Part shown: piece after piece, positions 9,338 to 18,114 of the stretch
Layout of the letters: every line of letters starts with the position of its first letter
Position numbering within the stretch: position 1 is the stretch's first letter
DNA from: Bremerella sp. P1
GTDB taxonomy: Bacteria > Planctomycetota > Planctomycetia > Pirellulales > Pirellulaceae
Direction of reading: 5' to 3'
Assembly: GCF_028748185.1 (NCBI RefSeq)
Contig: NZ_CP118164.1
Location: forward strand, 1,798,001 to 1,862,000
Length of the DNA: 64,000 bases
Notes under the pieces: model-generated
Told to the model about the DNA's origin: nothing
What the model saw: only the letters and a program-made list of their open reading frames with translations
Databases searched by the model: none
Position numbers and translations under genes: made by a program

Positions 9338-10795
9338 ATGACCTCACCCCACGATCTTGCCGCCGGCAGTCGCCGCCATTTTATGGCGACTAGCGCGATG
9401 AGTCTTGGCTCGTTGGCGTTTTCTTGGATGCAGCAGCAGGAAGCCTGGGCCGCCGAACAGGTAAAGCCGCCGCTTGGGCCTCAGGTCTTTGACACAACGC
9501 CCAAGGTTCCGGCAAAGCGGCCGCGTGCCAAGGCGATGATCTCGCTCTGGATGCAGGGAGGACCCAGCCATCACGACTTGTTCGATCCCAAGCCGGAAAT
9601 GAAAAAGTACGACGGGCAAGAATTCCCGGGCGAACTGAAGCAAGACAACAAAGCCCAGGCCAGTTCCAAGGTGTTCGCATCTCCCTGGAAGTTTTCTCCC
9701 AGCGGACGGTGTGGGATGGAGCTTTCGGAGCTATTGCCCCACCTGCAAACGGTGGCGGACGACATCTGCCTGATTCGCTCGATGAAAACGGGCGTGAACA
9801 ATCACGGCCAATCGATTCGAGCGTTGCAGGGCGGTCGTATCACCGGGGGGCGACCGACACTAGGAAGCTGGATGACCTACGGCCTGGGATCAGAAGCCGA
9901 CAATCTGCCGGCGTTCGTTGCGTTGATCGATCCTGGACAACTGCCGGTGCTGGGAGTGGAAAACTGGTCGAACGGCTGGTTACCGTCGATCTATCAGGGA
10001 ACAGTCATTCGGCCGACCGAACCGCGGATTCTAGACCTTACGCCGCCGGCTCACCTGAAGGGACTTGCGCAGCAGAAATCGCTGGAGTACCTGGAGCAGT
10101 TGAACTCACGCCACGTCCAGCAGTTTGCGGATGTCTCTGACCTTCAAGCACGGATGGCCAGCTATCAGTTGGCCGCCAAGATGCAGTTGGCGGCGACCGA
10201 GGCACTTGACCTGTCGCAAGAGACCGAAGCAACCAAAAAGATGTACGGGATCGATCAAAAGGAGACGGCCGACTACGGTAGCCGCTGCTTGATCGCGCGA
10301 CGCTTGATTGAACGAGGCGTTCGCTTCGTCCAGGTCTACACCGCGAATCAGTTATGGGATAGCCACGGTCGTATCACAACGTTGTTGCCCAATGCCTGCA
10401 AGAAGGTCGACCAGCCGTCAGCTGCCTTGGTCGCCGACTTGAAGCAACGGGGCTTGCTGGACGAGACGGTCGTTCACTGGGGGGGCGAAATGGGACGATT
10501 GCCGGTCGTTCAGAATGACGCAGGCCCCGATAAGATTGGCCGCGACCACAATACCTACGGGTTCAGCATGTGGGTTGCCGGTGGCGGTTTCCGCGGAGGC
10601 TACGTCCACGGTAAGACGGACGAGTGGGGACATCACGCGATCGAAGGCGTCGTCAATCACTTCGACTATCACGCCACACTGCTCCATCTGTTCGGCCTGG
10701 AGCATGACAAACTTACCTTCCGCCGGAGCGAACGGGACCAGACACTGACCGACGGGCAACCGGCGAAAATCGTACACGAGTTACTCAACGCGTAG
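9338..10795 (+). CDS. DUF1501 family Tat-exported protein
   Basis: 485 aa. A twin-arginine leader is visible (SRRHFMATSAMSLGSLAF, residues 11-28) and ends near AWAAEQ. The alkaline-phosphatase-like DUF1501 features follow: SLWMQGGPSHHDLFDPKP, HGQSIRALQGG, the QVYTANQLWDSHG segment and a late WGGEMGR...GRDHN block holding likely metal-binding His/Asp residues. Start ATG at 9338 with AGGAAG, only 14 nt after the PSD1 gene, so the two are co-transcribed. Co-occurrence of PSD1 and DUF1501 is a hallmark of planctomycetes; the pair is presumed to form an exported, possibly hydrolytic, complex. The substrate is unknown. Confidence 0.93.
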   Translation: MTSPHDLAAGSRRHFMATSAMSLGSLAFSWMQQQEAWAAEQVKPPLGPQVFDTTPKVPAKRPRAKAMISLWMQGGPSHHDLFDPKPEMKKYDGQEFPGELKQDNKAQASSKVFASPWKFSPSGRCGMELSELLPHLQTVADDICLIRSMKTGVNNHGQSIRALQGGRITGGRPTLGSWMTYGLGSEADNLPAFVALIDPGQLPVLGVENWSNGWLPSIYQGTVIRPTEPRILDLTPPAHLKGLAQQKSLEYLEQLNSRHVQQFADVSDLQARMASYQLAAKMQLAATEALDLSQETEATKKMYGIDQKETADYGSRCLIARRLIERGVRFVQVYTANQLWDSHGRITTLLPNACKKVDQPSAALVADLKQRGLLDETVVHWGGEMGRLPVVQNDAGPDKIGRDHNTYGFSMWVAGGGFRGGYVHGKTDEWGHHAIEGVVNHFDYHATLLHLFGLEHDKLTFRRSERDQTLTDGQPAKIVHELLNA

Positions 10796-10821
10796 TTAAA
10801 ACGGCGCCGCTTGCCTGGGCG

Positions 10822-11850
10822 CTACTTAGCGAGCGGCGGCTGACTGACGAGCGCACGTTGCGTCTCGATGACGCGAATGGCCTGATCTTTGTCCATAGTC
10901 AAGTAGCGATCGCGGCCGTTGGCCTGAGGCTGAAATCTCGTGAAACCGTCATCATCCACCGAAACCAGTCCCGGCTCGGAAAGCCCAAAGTAGCGATCTT
11001 CTGGTCGCACGGCGTAGAGCACACTGGTCAAATCCCAGGTTGGCCGGTCATGATTGGGGCCACTGTGCAGGAGATAGGCTTCCCGCACAATGTGGTGTGG
11101 CACGTAGCCGAAGTCCCGGGCCACGCTTTCTCGCGGATAGGGCGCGGCAATTCCGATCAGAAAATCGCTCCATACCACGGGGGAGTCGTGCGGCCACATC
11201 TCGGCAAAACGCTGCATCGAGCCGATCCCATTTTTGACGTTCGCTTCCAGGTAATGGGCATTGCCGTTGACCGGCGAGAAAGCGCCTGCCATGACCGAGG
11301 TCAATCGTACCTTCCGGCGAATGAGTTCTTTGCCCGTCAGATCGCTGATCTCATCCGCCGGAGATTCGACCAGGTCGGCCAGGTTGGCGGCCAGCCCCAC
11401 TTGGATCAGCACCATCGACTTGTCTTCCGCCGCGGCAAGGGCCTTTCGCAATATGGTCACGGCATCCGGTGCATCATCACTGGAGAGTAAATCGTGCGGG
11501 TAACGAAACTCACCCTCATCTTTCGTTTTCACGAGTGACAGATATTTGCTTTCCCGCTTCTGAGCGTCGCGAGTAACGCCGATAGGAATCTGCCCGCGGC
11601 CATAAAACGTGTTCACCGCGTCGACAAACGGGGCCGTAAGCGGATTCACCTTGGAGATGGTCACGGCCTTAAGATCGCACTCGCTGCGATCGGCCAACGT
11701 ATGCAGCATGGCCAAGGCCAACACATCATCGACGTCACCGGAGATGTCGGTGTCGAAGATAACGGGAACCGGATCAGTCGCTCGGGCTTGTCCCATTCCG
11801 ACTGTCAGAGAGCACATCAAAACGGCAACGACGAGGTAAGTGCGATTCAT
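10822..11850 (-). CDS. Inosine-uridine preferring nucleoside hydrolase family protein, exported
   Basis: 342 aa. Signal peptide (about 1-23, ending ...GQARA) and then the calcium-binding signature of the family, D33-T-D35-I-S-G-D39-V-D41-D42. The fold continues with AMLHTLADRSECDLKAVTIS and a late NHDRPTWDLTSVLYA block, where nucleoside hydrolases carry the last Asp ligand. It cleaves N-glycosidic bonds of ribonucleosides or related compounds, here apparently outside the cytoplasm. The ATG at 11850 was preferred to a longer frame because it gives a clean signal peptide. It lies 114 nt downstream of the sodium symporter gene, same strand, so a release-then-uptake pair is possible. Substrate specificity cannot be read. 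Confidence 0.88.
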   Translation of the reverse strand: MNRTYLVVAVLMCSLTVGMGQARATDPVPVIFDTDISGDVDDVLALAMLHTLADRSECDLKAVTISKVNPLTAPFVDAVNTFYGRGQIPIGVTRDAQKRESKYLSLVKTKDEGEFRYPHDLLSSDDAPDAVTILRKALAAAEDKSMVLIQVGLAANLADLVESPADEISDLTGKELIRRKVRLTSVMAGAFSPVNGNAHYLEANVKNGIGSMQRFAEMWPHDSPVVWSDFLIGIAAPYPRESVARDFGYVPHHIVREAYLLHSGPNHDRPTWDLTSVLYAVRPEDRYFGLSEPGLVSVDDDGFTRFQPQANGRDRYLTMDKDQAIRVIETQRALVSQPPLAK

Positions 11851-11964
11851 CTTTTCTTTTCCAGTCGGTTGAAGTGAATTGTGGGGCTCGGCGTACGTGA
11901 GACACCCCACCCCCAACGAGTCGTCGGTTAAATTGAAGCGTCGGAGCGATCGTCATTGATCCTG

Positions 11965-14196
11965 CTACCCGCCAATGCCTGCTACCCAGCCTGCGATCGC
12001 AATGATCCCGAAGCAGACCGCGACGCAAATAATAAAGCCCGTAAGGTCGACTTTAGACGGCCAGTAAAACTCCAAGTCACTGCCGGGAAAAATCTTGTGA
12101 CGTTCGATTGCAGAGGGGTCTTCCATTGCCGCCTCCAGATTCGATTGGTCTCGTTGATGATCCGGATCGACCGGTGTATTCATTTTAGCGTAGTGTCGAT
12201 CGAGCGCATCCTTGGTGTTCCGCCTGGTAAACAGGCTGAAGAGAATCATGACCAGCATGGGGGCGGCCATCTTCGGCAGTAGACCTAACGTGTCGATGGC
12301 CGCATTGCTCTTAGACCGCAGGTCAACGCCGAGCAGTTGAAAGAGCAGCAGGTCGAGTTTGAAATTGCCTGAGGCACGCAGTGTGATGTCCTCTGGGTAA
12401 CGCATCACCTTCTGCGTCGAATTCTCGTCCAGGCGTTGCTCTTTCACCACGGTTAACTCAATACCTTCGACTGGATTGCCATTCTCATCGATCGGGGAGA
12501 CACCACCGCTCCAAAAAATCGGTTGTCCTCCTGTTCGCGTTACTTCAGTCAGTTGATCGCCGACGGCCAGGGCCTTAGGACCTGTTGCTTCAAGCAGAGC
12601 GATCTGCTGCTCTAGTTGGGCGATCCCTCCCGCATCACTATCTTCCTTGGCGGTCGCCAACAGTTGTTGTGCTTGCTCCTGTTGGTCACGCCACAATTCG
12701 ATATCCAAATTGCGGCGAGCGACATCGGATGGCGCCGCTGCCCGAGTGGTTGTTGTCTCCACGAAGTCATTGGTGATCGTATAAGGGGCCGCCGTACGTA
12801 CTCCTGGTACAAATGGCAACAAATTGGGGGCAATAAAGAATACGATGGCACAGTACGCCACGGTGACACAGGCGGCCGAAGCGGTCGCCCTCCGCCAATA
12901 CATGCCGATCCAGAACGGAGCGGCAAACGACACCGCAAGCACCCAGGTCAATTGCAATTGCTCGAACACGTCCATCATCAGCAGCGAGATCAGCACGGCA
13001 CCGGCGACAATGACACTACCGGTAAGTCGACCTACCCGAACACATTCTTTTTCCGATGCGTTCTCGTTGATGTAGGCGGCATACACGTTTCGCACGACGA
13101 GACCGGAACCGACAATCATGTAAGCGTCGACACTGCTCATCAATGCCGCCAACAGGCAGGCGACCATCAATCCAGTTAAGCCAGGGGAAAGCAGTTCCCG
13201 CGAAGCGATTCCCCAGGTCTTGTCGGGATCGCCCGCCAATTCGGGGTGCCCCGCAAAGAGCGCCAACGCAATCAGGGCGGTAAGCATCCATCCCACTGTG
13301 CAAAAGCGTTTGAGGAAATTTCCCACGACAAGACCCACGCGGGCATCCCACTCGCTCTTGGCCGATCCGCCGCCCGTCGCGATAAAGTGCGGTTGAACGA
13401 CGATGCCCATCAAGTTGATCAGCACGATGGCCACAACGCGATACCAGGGAAACTCGCTCATCGAAGACGACCCGACCAAGTCGAAGTGTTCTTGGGGCAG
13501 TTGCTCGTGCAGAATACGAAAACCAGCCATCATGCCATCGCGACTGGGATCGCCGAACTGCTCGACCAACGCATTCAGGCCAAAAGGTATCAACATGATC
13601 GAAAGCAGAATAATGCAGATACCTTGAATCAGATCGGTGTAATAGGCTGCCCGCAGGCCGCCCAAAACTCCGTAGGCCAGCACGACGACACCAATGATCG
13701 GGACCAGGAAGTACTCGATGGGGATCTCAGTTTCGCCAATCGCAATGGCGTTAATATTCGCCAGTGGCGCTGCCACTTTGCCGATGGCCGAAAACAACAT
13801 CGACCCATAAACCATGAAGAACAGAAGTCCAAACAGACAATAGGCTGCTCCCAGGGCTTTGGATTCATACCGCTCAACGAACCAATCACCCAGCGTCAAG
13901 TGCCGCATTCGCCGGTACCATACGCTTGTGATCCAATAGAAGGGAGTCACAAACAGCCAGTACATCACGCTCCACATCCCACTCAGACCTGAGGTGAACG
14001 TGGTGCGGCCCGTATTGACCGGGTCACTGGAACCTGTGCCAGCACCAAAGGCAGCAAAAGTCTGCAGGATCTTGCCAAAGCCCCGCCCCCCCATGAAGTA
14101 GTCTTCTTGCCCCTTGATGCTTCTCGAGGAGATGATGCCAATCACGATCATCACCGCGAAGTACCCCACCAACACCGCATAGTCAGGCCACGTCAT
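11965..14196 (-). CDS. Sodium:solute symporter (SSS family) with long C-terminal coiled-coil insert
   Basis: 743 aa, longer than the usual 500-600. The first thirteen or so helices follow the SSS plan, starting DYAVLVGYFAVMIVIG and including the sodium-site region GSSDPVNTGRTTF, the YGVLGGLRAAYYTDLIQG signature and LLAALMSSVDAYMIV. Between helices, about residues 478-600 form a hydrophilic insert with a Gln/Glu-rich coiled coil (RDQQEQAQQLLATAKE...AQLEQQIALLEA). Two more hydrophobic segments follow (about 635-655 and 720-740). ATG at 14196 with AGAGGA upstream. It is the first gene of a two-gene run with a nucleoside hydrolase, which hints at nucleoside or ribose uptake; this is inference only. 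Confidence 0.9.
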   Translation of the reverse strand: MTWPDYAVLVGYFAVMIVIGIISSRSIKGQEDYFMGGRGFGKILQTFAAFGAGTGSSDPVNTGRTTFTSGLSGMWSVMYWLFVTPFYWITSVWYRRMRHLTLGDWFVERYESKALGAAYCLFGLLFFMVYGSMLFSAIGKVAAPLANINAIAIGETEIPIEYFLVPIIGVVVLAYGVLGGLRAAYYTDLIQGICIILLSIMLIPFGLNALVEQFGDPSRDGMMAGFRILHEQLPQEHFDLVGSSSMSEFPWYRVVAIVLINLMGIVVQPHFIATGGGSAKSEWDARVGLVVGNFLKRFCTVGWMLTALIALALFAGHPELAGDPDKTWGIASRELLSPGLTGLMVACLLAALMSSVDAYMIVGSGLVVRNVYAAYINENASEKECVRVGRLTGSVIVAGAVLISLLMMDVFEQLQLTWVLAVSFAAPFWIGMYWRRATASAACVTVAYCAIVFFIAPNLLPFVPGVRTAAPYTITNDFVETTTTRAAAPSDVARRNLDIELWRDQQEQAQQLLATAKEDSDAGGIAQLEQQIALLEATGPKALAVGDQLTEVTRTGGQPIFWSGGVSPIDENGNPVEGIELTVVKEQRLDENSTQKVMRYPEDITLRASGNFKLDLLLFQLLGVDLRSKSNAAIDTLGLLPKMAAPMLVMILFSLFTRRNTKDALDRHYAKMNTPVDPDHQRDQSNLEAAMEDPSAIERHKIFPGSDLEFYWPSKVDLTGFIICVAVCFGIIAIAGWVAGIGG

Positions 14197-14480
14197 GCTA
14201 CGATTTCCTCTAATTCGTTGTTGGTTTACCTGGTGAATCAGGTAGGAGGCGTATTGGGTAGGTTTTGAAACAGATTCTGGAATTCGTGTAGGTCAGGCGG
14301 ACCAATCTGGTTCCCTGCGAATTCATCAACACGGACGAGATGCCCCCACGATATCGCACAGGGGATGCCACAAACAAGTAGAAGAATTCAGGCAAGGCGA
14401 ACGGTGCCACCGAGCAGACATCCTATCGCTGGCAGAAAGAGTACGGTGGGTTTGGCCATGGGGTCGGCCTGGGACCGCAT

Positions 14481-15698
14481 CTATGGTTTGGCAAACTTCC
14501 CCATTAACAGGATCGCGTCTGTTCGATCATCGATCACGAAAAACAGAAATGGATGATCTGCACGGAAGACCGCGTCCGCTTCGCGTACACTTTTGGAGAT
14601 AAAAGCAGTCGTAACCGCCGCGACCTCGGTGCCTGACTCGTTGAGGTCGATCACCGCCTGATGACGGATGTCTTGGAGGTACAAGTTCGACTTCCCAGCG
14701 ACTGGGGTAAAATCGGCCTCGGGACTGAAAGCTGTCCGAACGCCAAGTCGGTTGAGCGTTTGCTTCAGCGAACTACCTTCTGTTATCTGAAAACGAGGCA
14801 GAAATAGCTCGACGCTCATTTCCTTCGCGTCCGACCGCAAACGGCTTAAATCGGCCGCACTCAACTTCCGCTCTTCGGACTGTGGTACGTCCACGTCCTT
14901 GGGAAGTACGACGACAAAGGTGACCCGCTCACCTTGATAGGGGAGTTCCACGAGTTGGCACTGCGAATTCTCGGCATAGCGGATCCTCGCGATTTGGTGC
15001 ATCAGAGACACCTTCGGTGCCGATTCTTCTTTGCCCTTCGTCTTTCCAAACGCCGCTTCGCGCGTGAGTTGTGGCAGAAATGGATGCGTCCAGCTATCTC
15101 GAAAATAGAGCGAGCTAGTCACGAGCAGCATCGTATCGGGCGAAATCGGAATGGCGTCGTCGAACTTGATCTGACTGCCTGTTTGCTGCTGCATCCATTG
15201 TCTGACTTCGCGTCGGGCTTGTTCCGGCTCACTACGGAAATCGAGGAGAAAGAGTTCTGCTCGATATTTCTCGCGTAGGATCTGTAACATTGCCGGTTGG
15301 TAGTCGTATCCGGTTGCACCCCAAAGCTGTGCCGCATAGCGAAGGGTGAAGTCTCCTTGATCCGAATCAAGCTCACCCAACAACTGCGACCAGGCAGCCG
15401 CCAACTCCGCACGCCGGCCGTTAAAGCGTGTGGCGGCGGACAATTCTGCGGCGGTTTGCCCCCGCGCTCCCGTCTCGAGCATCGATAGGCACGCGGAAAC
15501 GCTAAGGGGCGAGTAAACAAGGTTATCCTCGTCCTTCTCCAGTTCGAGAGCGTAGAGCAAATCAAACCCGACTTGATTGACCGCAATTGCCAGCGGTGAT
15601 TCTTTCTGTGTCGAAATCTCTTCCCCCAGTCCAGGCCACGCAGTCAACAAAACCAGGGCCCAAGAGATGCCGCTGAGCTGCAAGAGGTTTCCGAACAT
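14481..15698 (-). CDS. Secreted serpin (serine/cysteine protease inhibitor)
   Basis: 405 aa. Signal peptide about 1-25 (...WPGLGEE). The serpin fold is complete: NLVYSPLSVSACLSMLETGARGQT (56-82), VTSSLYFRDSWTHPF (193-207), LMHQ...LVELPYQG, LPRFQITEGSSLKQTLNRLGV, and C-terminal ADHPFLFFVID (380-390). The hinge of the reactive-centre loop, E354-S-G356-T357-E-V-A-A, has Thr at P14 and small residues after it, as in inhibitory serpins. Counting 17 residues from E354 puts P1 at S370, with K369 and R372 either side, so a basic cleavage site is possible. The start has AAGGAG 6 nt upstream and lies 14 nt after the stop of a caspase-fold protease gene, so the two are almost certainly co-expressed. Confidence 0.92.
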   Translation of the reverse strand: MFGNLLQLSGISWALVLLTAWPGLGEEISTQKESPLAIAVNQVGFDLLYALELEKDEDNLVYSPLSVSACLSMLETGARGQTAAELSAATRFNGRRAELAAAWSQLLGELDSDQGDFTLRYAAQLWGATGYDYQPAMLQILREKYRAELFLLDFRSEPEQARREVRQWMQQQTGSQIKFDDAIPISPDTMLLVTSSLYFRDSWTHPFLPQLTREAAFGKTKGKEESAPKVSLMHQIARIRYAENSQCQLVELPYQGERVTFVVVLPKDVDVPQSEERKLSAADLSRLRSDAKEMSVELFLPRFQITEGSSLKQTLNRLGVRTAFSPEADFTPVAGKSNLYLQDIRHQAVIDLNESGTEVAAVTTAFISKSVREADAVFRADHPFLFFVIDDRTDAILLMGKFAKP

Positions 15699-15712
15699 GT
15701 TTGACTCCTTGG

Positions 15713-16861
15713 TCAGCGGCGAACGCTGATGTCACGGATCCGAACCTTGACCGTCCGCGACGTACGGTCGGCGGGATTATTCAGGTAGAACTTGTGGACG
15801 TCAGGTTGAAGCGCCGCCTGGCCCGACCAGAAGGTCTGCATGAAGTCGTTGGTATTTCTGATCTGGGTCACCAGTGGATTTCCCCAACCGGTTTCAATGC
15901 GATAAAGAACCTCTCCAACCTGAAAACCTGCCCACTCCGCCTGAGAATCCTTAAAGACTTCGTCGATACGAACGCCTTGGCCGTTGGTATTGCTCACACG
16001 GATACCTAGCCGCCACGGTACTTTGGGGATCGGGGTCGCGATTGGTTCGCCCAGACTGGCGACTTTGACGGTCTGCGTCTTCTGATTGGGAAATAGAACT
16101 CGAAAGTCCTTGCTCGCGTCGTATTGCATTTTGAAGGCTTCCTTCGTGCGGAGTGCTACCTGCCCCACGACTTCTCGCCAAGTGATCGGAGTTCCGCGGA
16201 ACGCCATGTTGGGCTGATTGATCACATCGATCAACGCCGAAGTGAAGATGCTGCCACTCTCATTCAACGCGACGGCTTCTTCCCCTGGAGCTGCCGCATG
16301 AAGGTCGACAATGCCTCGGTGGCGAAAGAAGAGATACCGACATGCGTCGTGATCGATCCCTTGGGCCATCGACATCGCAGCCAAAGCGCGCGGCTCGATC
16401 ACGTTGCTACAGGCATCGGTGATCAGGACGGTCAGGCGGGCATTTTTCGCTTTCAGCCGTTCCAGCAAGTCGTTCCGCAGCAACAATTCTCCGTTCGACA
16501 TTCGCAGGACTTGGCCGCGTTCCTTCATGAATGCCCCATGCCCAGTGAAGTAACACAAAACCGTATCGTCATTCTGCACCTCCATGGCATCCACCTTGGC
16601 CAACAGGTTTTCCTTGGTCACAGCGCTCCCTTTGAGCACTTCGACCGGCCCGCGACGTACGCCTGGAATTTCGGCGGTGATCATTTCGTAGAACTTTCGC
16701 CTGTCAATGTCGACCAATGGTCCCACGGTCGTATCGGCCGTATCGGCAACGATCAAAGCGTGAAGACGTCGTGCATCGTTCCCATCGAGTCCATATGCCG
16801 AAGACAGGCCGGACAGCACCAAGATTGCTGCCGTCAGCATCGTATATCGTTTCCAAAACAT
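15713..16861 (-). CDS. Secreted caspase-fold (peptidase C14/metacaspase-like) protease with PDZ-like C-terminal domain
   Basis: 382 aa. Signal peptide about 1-23 (LSGLSSAYG). The caspase-hemoglobinase fold follows: HALIVADTAD as strand 1, then the catalytic pair H108 in CYFTGHGA and C151 in LITDACSN. A loop rich in polar residues (190-205, containing EAVALNESGSIFTSAL) matches the post-catalytic p10-like strand region. Residues about 283-345 resemble a PDZ domain (LGIRVSNTNGQG...AEWAGFQVGEVLYRI). Metacaspases of this group usually cut after Arg or Lys and may need calcium. An extended frame upstream to 16948 was rejected: the ATG at 16861 has GGAG upstream and gives the signal peptide. It precedes the serpin gene by 14 nt. 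Confidence 0.88.
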   Translation of the reverse strand: MFWKRYTMLTAAILVLSGLSSAYGLDGNDARRLHALIVADTADTTVGPLVDIDRRKFYEMITAEIPGVRRGPVEVLKGSAVTKENLLAKVDAMEVQNDDTVLCYFTGHGAFMKERGQVLRMSNGELLLRNDLLERLKAKNARLTVLITDACSNVIEPRALAAMSMAQGIDHDACRYLFFRHRGIVDLHAAAPGEEAVALNESGSIFTSALIDVINQPNMAFRGTPITWREVVGQVALRTKEAFKMQYDASKDFRVLFPNQKTQTVKVASLGEPIATPIPKVPWRLGIRVSNTNGQGVRIDEVFKDSQAEWAGFQVGEVLYRIETGWGNPLVTQIRNTNDFMQTFWSGQAALQPDVHKFYLNNPADRTSRTVKVRIRDISVRR

Positions 16862-16981
16862 GATGATTCTCCATGGGTCCAAGTTGGGGTCGAGTCGCAT
16901 TCGCTTGTGAGCATGGTGCCTCCGACCGAAGTCTCGTCGGAGGCACACGTTGTTTTTCGGCCGTTTCGTCTAAAGGTACGA

Positions 16982-18067
16982 CTACGGCCTCATCATCACG
17001 TCACCGGTAAAGCTGCTAAGGTCGCCAGAGATCGTCCACTTCCGGCCTAGCGCCCCCTTTGCTCCAAAGAACTCACCAAGATCTTTGTTTTGTTCCGCTA
17101 GTTCAGCCTGGGTGAACTGCACCGAACTCGTATTCACGATCGCGTCAGCTGGCAGGGCGCCTTTGCGAACTTGGGTAAGACCACCTGGAGTGAAGACGAT
17201 CGCCTCAACCGTGGTCGCTCCTGTTCCGCCTGCTCGGCTGATGTAGAGCGGGTAATACACGTAGTCGGAAACGAAACGGTATTGGATTGCCTGTTTGACA
17301 TCGAGTTCGGTCCGATTAAGAACGAGATCGAAGGCAAAATGGCGGAAGCCCAGCTTCTGATACCGGTCGATCAATTCCCGAATATGCCCCGTGATAAGTG
17401 GTTGGGCATCCTCGCCGAACTTCTTGTTCACGTAGGCTTCCACTTCGGTGACAAACTGATCGGTACTGTCGGCTTCGATGACAAAGATGTTGTGGGCGCC
17501 GATCTTCGCTTCCGCGATGACAGGCTTCTTGGCCGATCCAACCAACTTCTTGGCCAGAAGAGCACTACAATTGGCAAACAATTCGCGATCCCCTTCCTTG
17601 ATCTCGATCGGCTTCCCGGGCAGAGGCAACACGCTGAGCGCTGCCCCTTCTCCTTTGAATGCTTGCTGTTCGGTAGAAAGCGTGAGGATCTCCTCTTCAC
17701 CGTTCCAAGCGATCACGGCAAATTGTCGTGGTTCCTTGAACGTGCGGATGCCTTTTCCGACTGCCTTGGCGGCAGCGATACTATTCCATTCTGGATCGTC
17801 ACCTCGATAGGCCGGGATTCCGCCGCCTGCAGCAACGGTCTGGCTTTGTGACTGCGTTTGGGTTTGATTGACGACCAGCGGTGGTGGTACGGGTCGACGA
17901 ATGACAACCGTCGGAGGTGGATAGTAAGTCGTCGCACGCACGCTTACGCCAACATGCACGTGGACTCGGGTCGTAACAAGGATTTGCCCACAATCCGCAA
18001 AGACGGAAGAGGTGCAAAACAGTAGCGTCCCCAGGACAACTGGTAGTGAAATCGTTTTGACGTTCAT
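16982..18067 (-). CDS. Secreted DUF2330-like protein
   Basis: 361 aa. Signal peptide about 1-25 (...SSVFADCG), then a His/Val/Pro-rich stretch with an unusual alternating run (QTQTQSQSQT, about residues 70-80). The body resembles DUF2330 proteins in that FAVIAWNGEEEILTLST corresponds to their ALIxWDGGxExLxLST region. It continues with a LPLPGKPIEIKEGDRELF segment like their VPVPSEPEV...LF. Function of the family is unknown. ATG at 18067 was preferred over a TTG 15 nt upstream. It lies 120 nt upstream of the caspase gene and 47 nt downstream of a membrane-protein gene, all on the minus strand, so it may belong to the caspase-serpin transcript. Confidence 0.7.
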   Translation of the reverse strand: MNVKTISLPVVLGTLLFCTSSVFADCGQILVTTRVHVHVGVSVRATTYYPPPTVVIRRPVPPPLVVNQTQTQSQSQTVAAGGGIPAYRGDDPEWNSIAAAKAVGKGIRTFKEPRQFAVIAWNGEEEILTLSTEQQAFKGEGAALSVLPLPGKPIEIKEGDRELFANCSALLAKKLVGSAKKPVIAEAKIGAHNIFVIEADSTDQFVTEVEAYVNKKFGEDAQPLITGHIRELIDRYQKLGFRHFAFDLVLNRTELDVKQAIQYRFVSDYVYYPLYISRAGGTGATTVEAIVFTPGGLTQVRKGALPADAIVNTSSVQFTQAELAEQNKDLGEFFGAKGALGRKWTISGDLSSFTGDVMMRP

Positions 18068-18114
18068 GGCTCTAACTTTCAAAGAGGGGTGAGTATTGTT
18101 CGTCGTTGGTTTGC

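Noticed and set aside
13246-13992. Long open frame on the + strand (248 codons)
   Set aside because: It is antisense to the sodium symporter and its translation is Gln/His/Arg-rich without a known motif.
14210-14410. Small open frame between symporter and serpin genes (- strand)
   Set aside because: No good ribosome site, no family likeness, and an odd composition; treated as intergenic.
14481-16861. Caspase-serpin pair as an anti-phage death system
   Set aside because: Both proteins have signal peptides and there is no nucleic-acid sensor or cytosolic partner nearby, so an intracellular defence role is not supported.
16124-17050. Open frame of 308 codons on the + strand
   Set aside because: It is antisense to the caspase gene, whose catalytic motifs and signal peptide are clear.
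17171-17851. Open frame of 226 codons on the + strand
   Set aside because: It is the antisense shadow of the DUF2330-like gene, which has a signal peptide and the better start.
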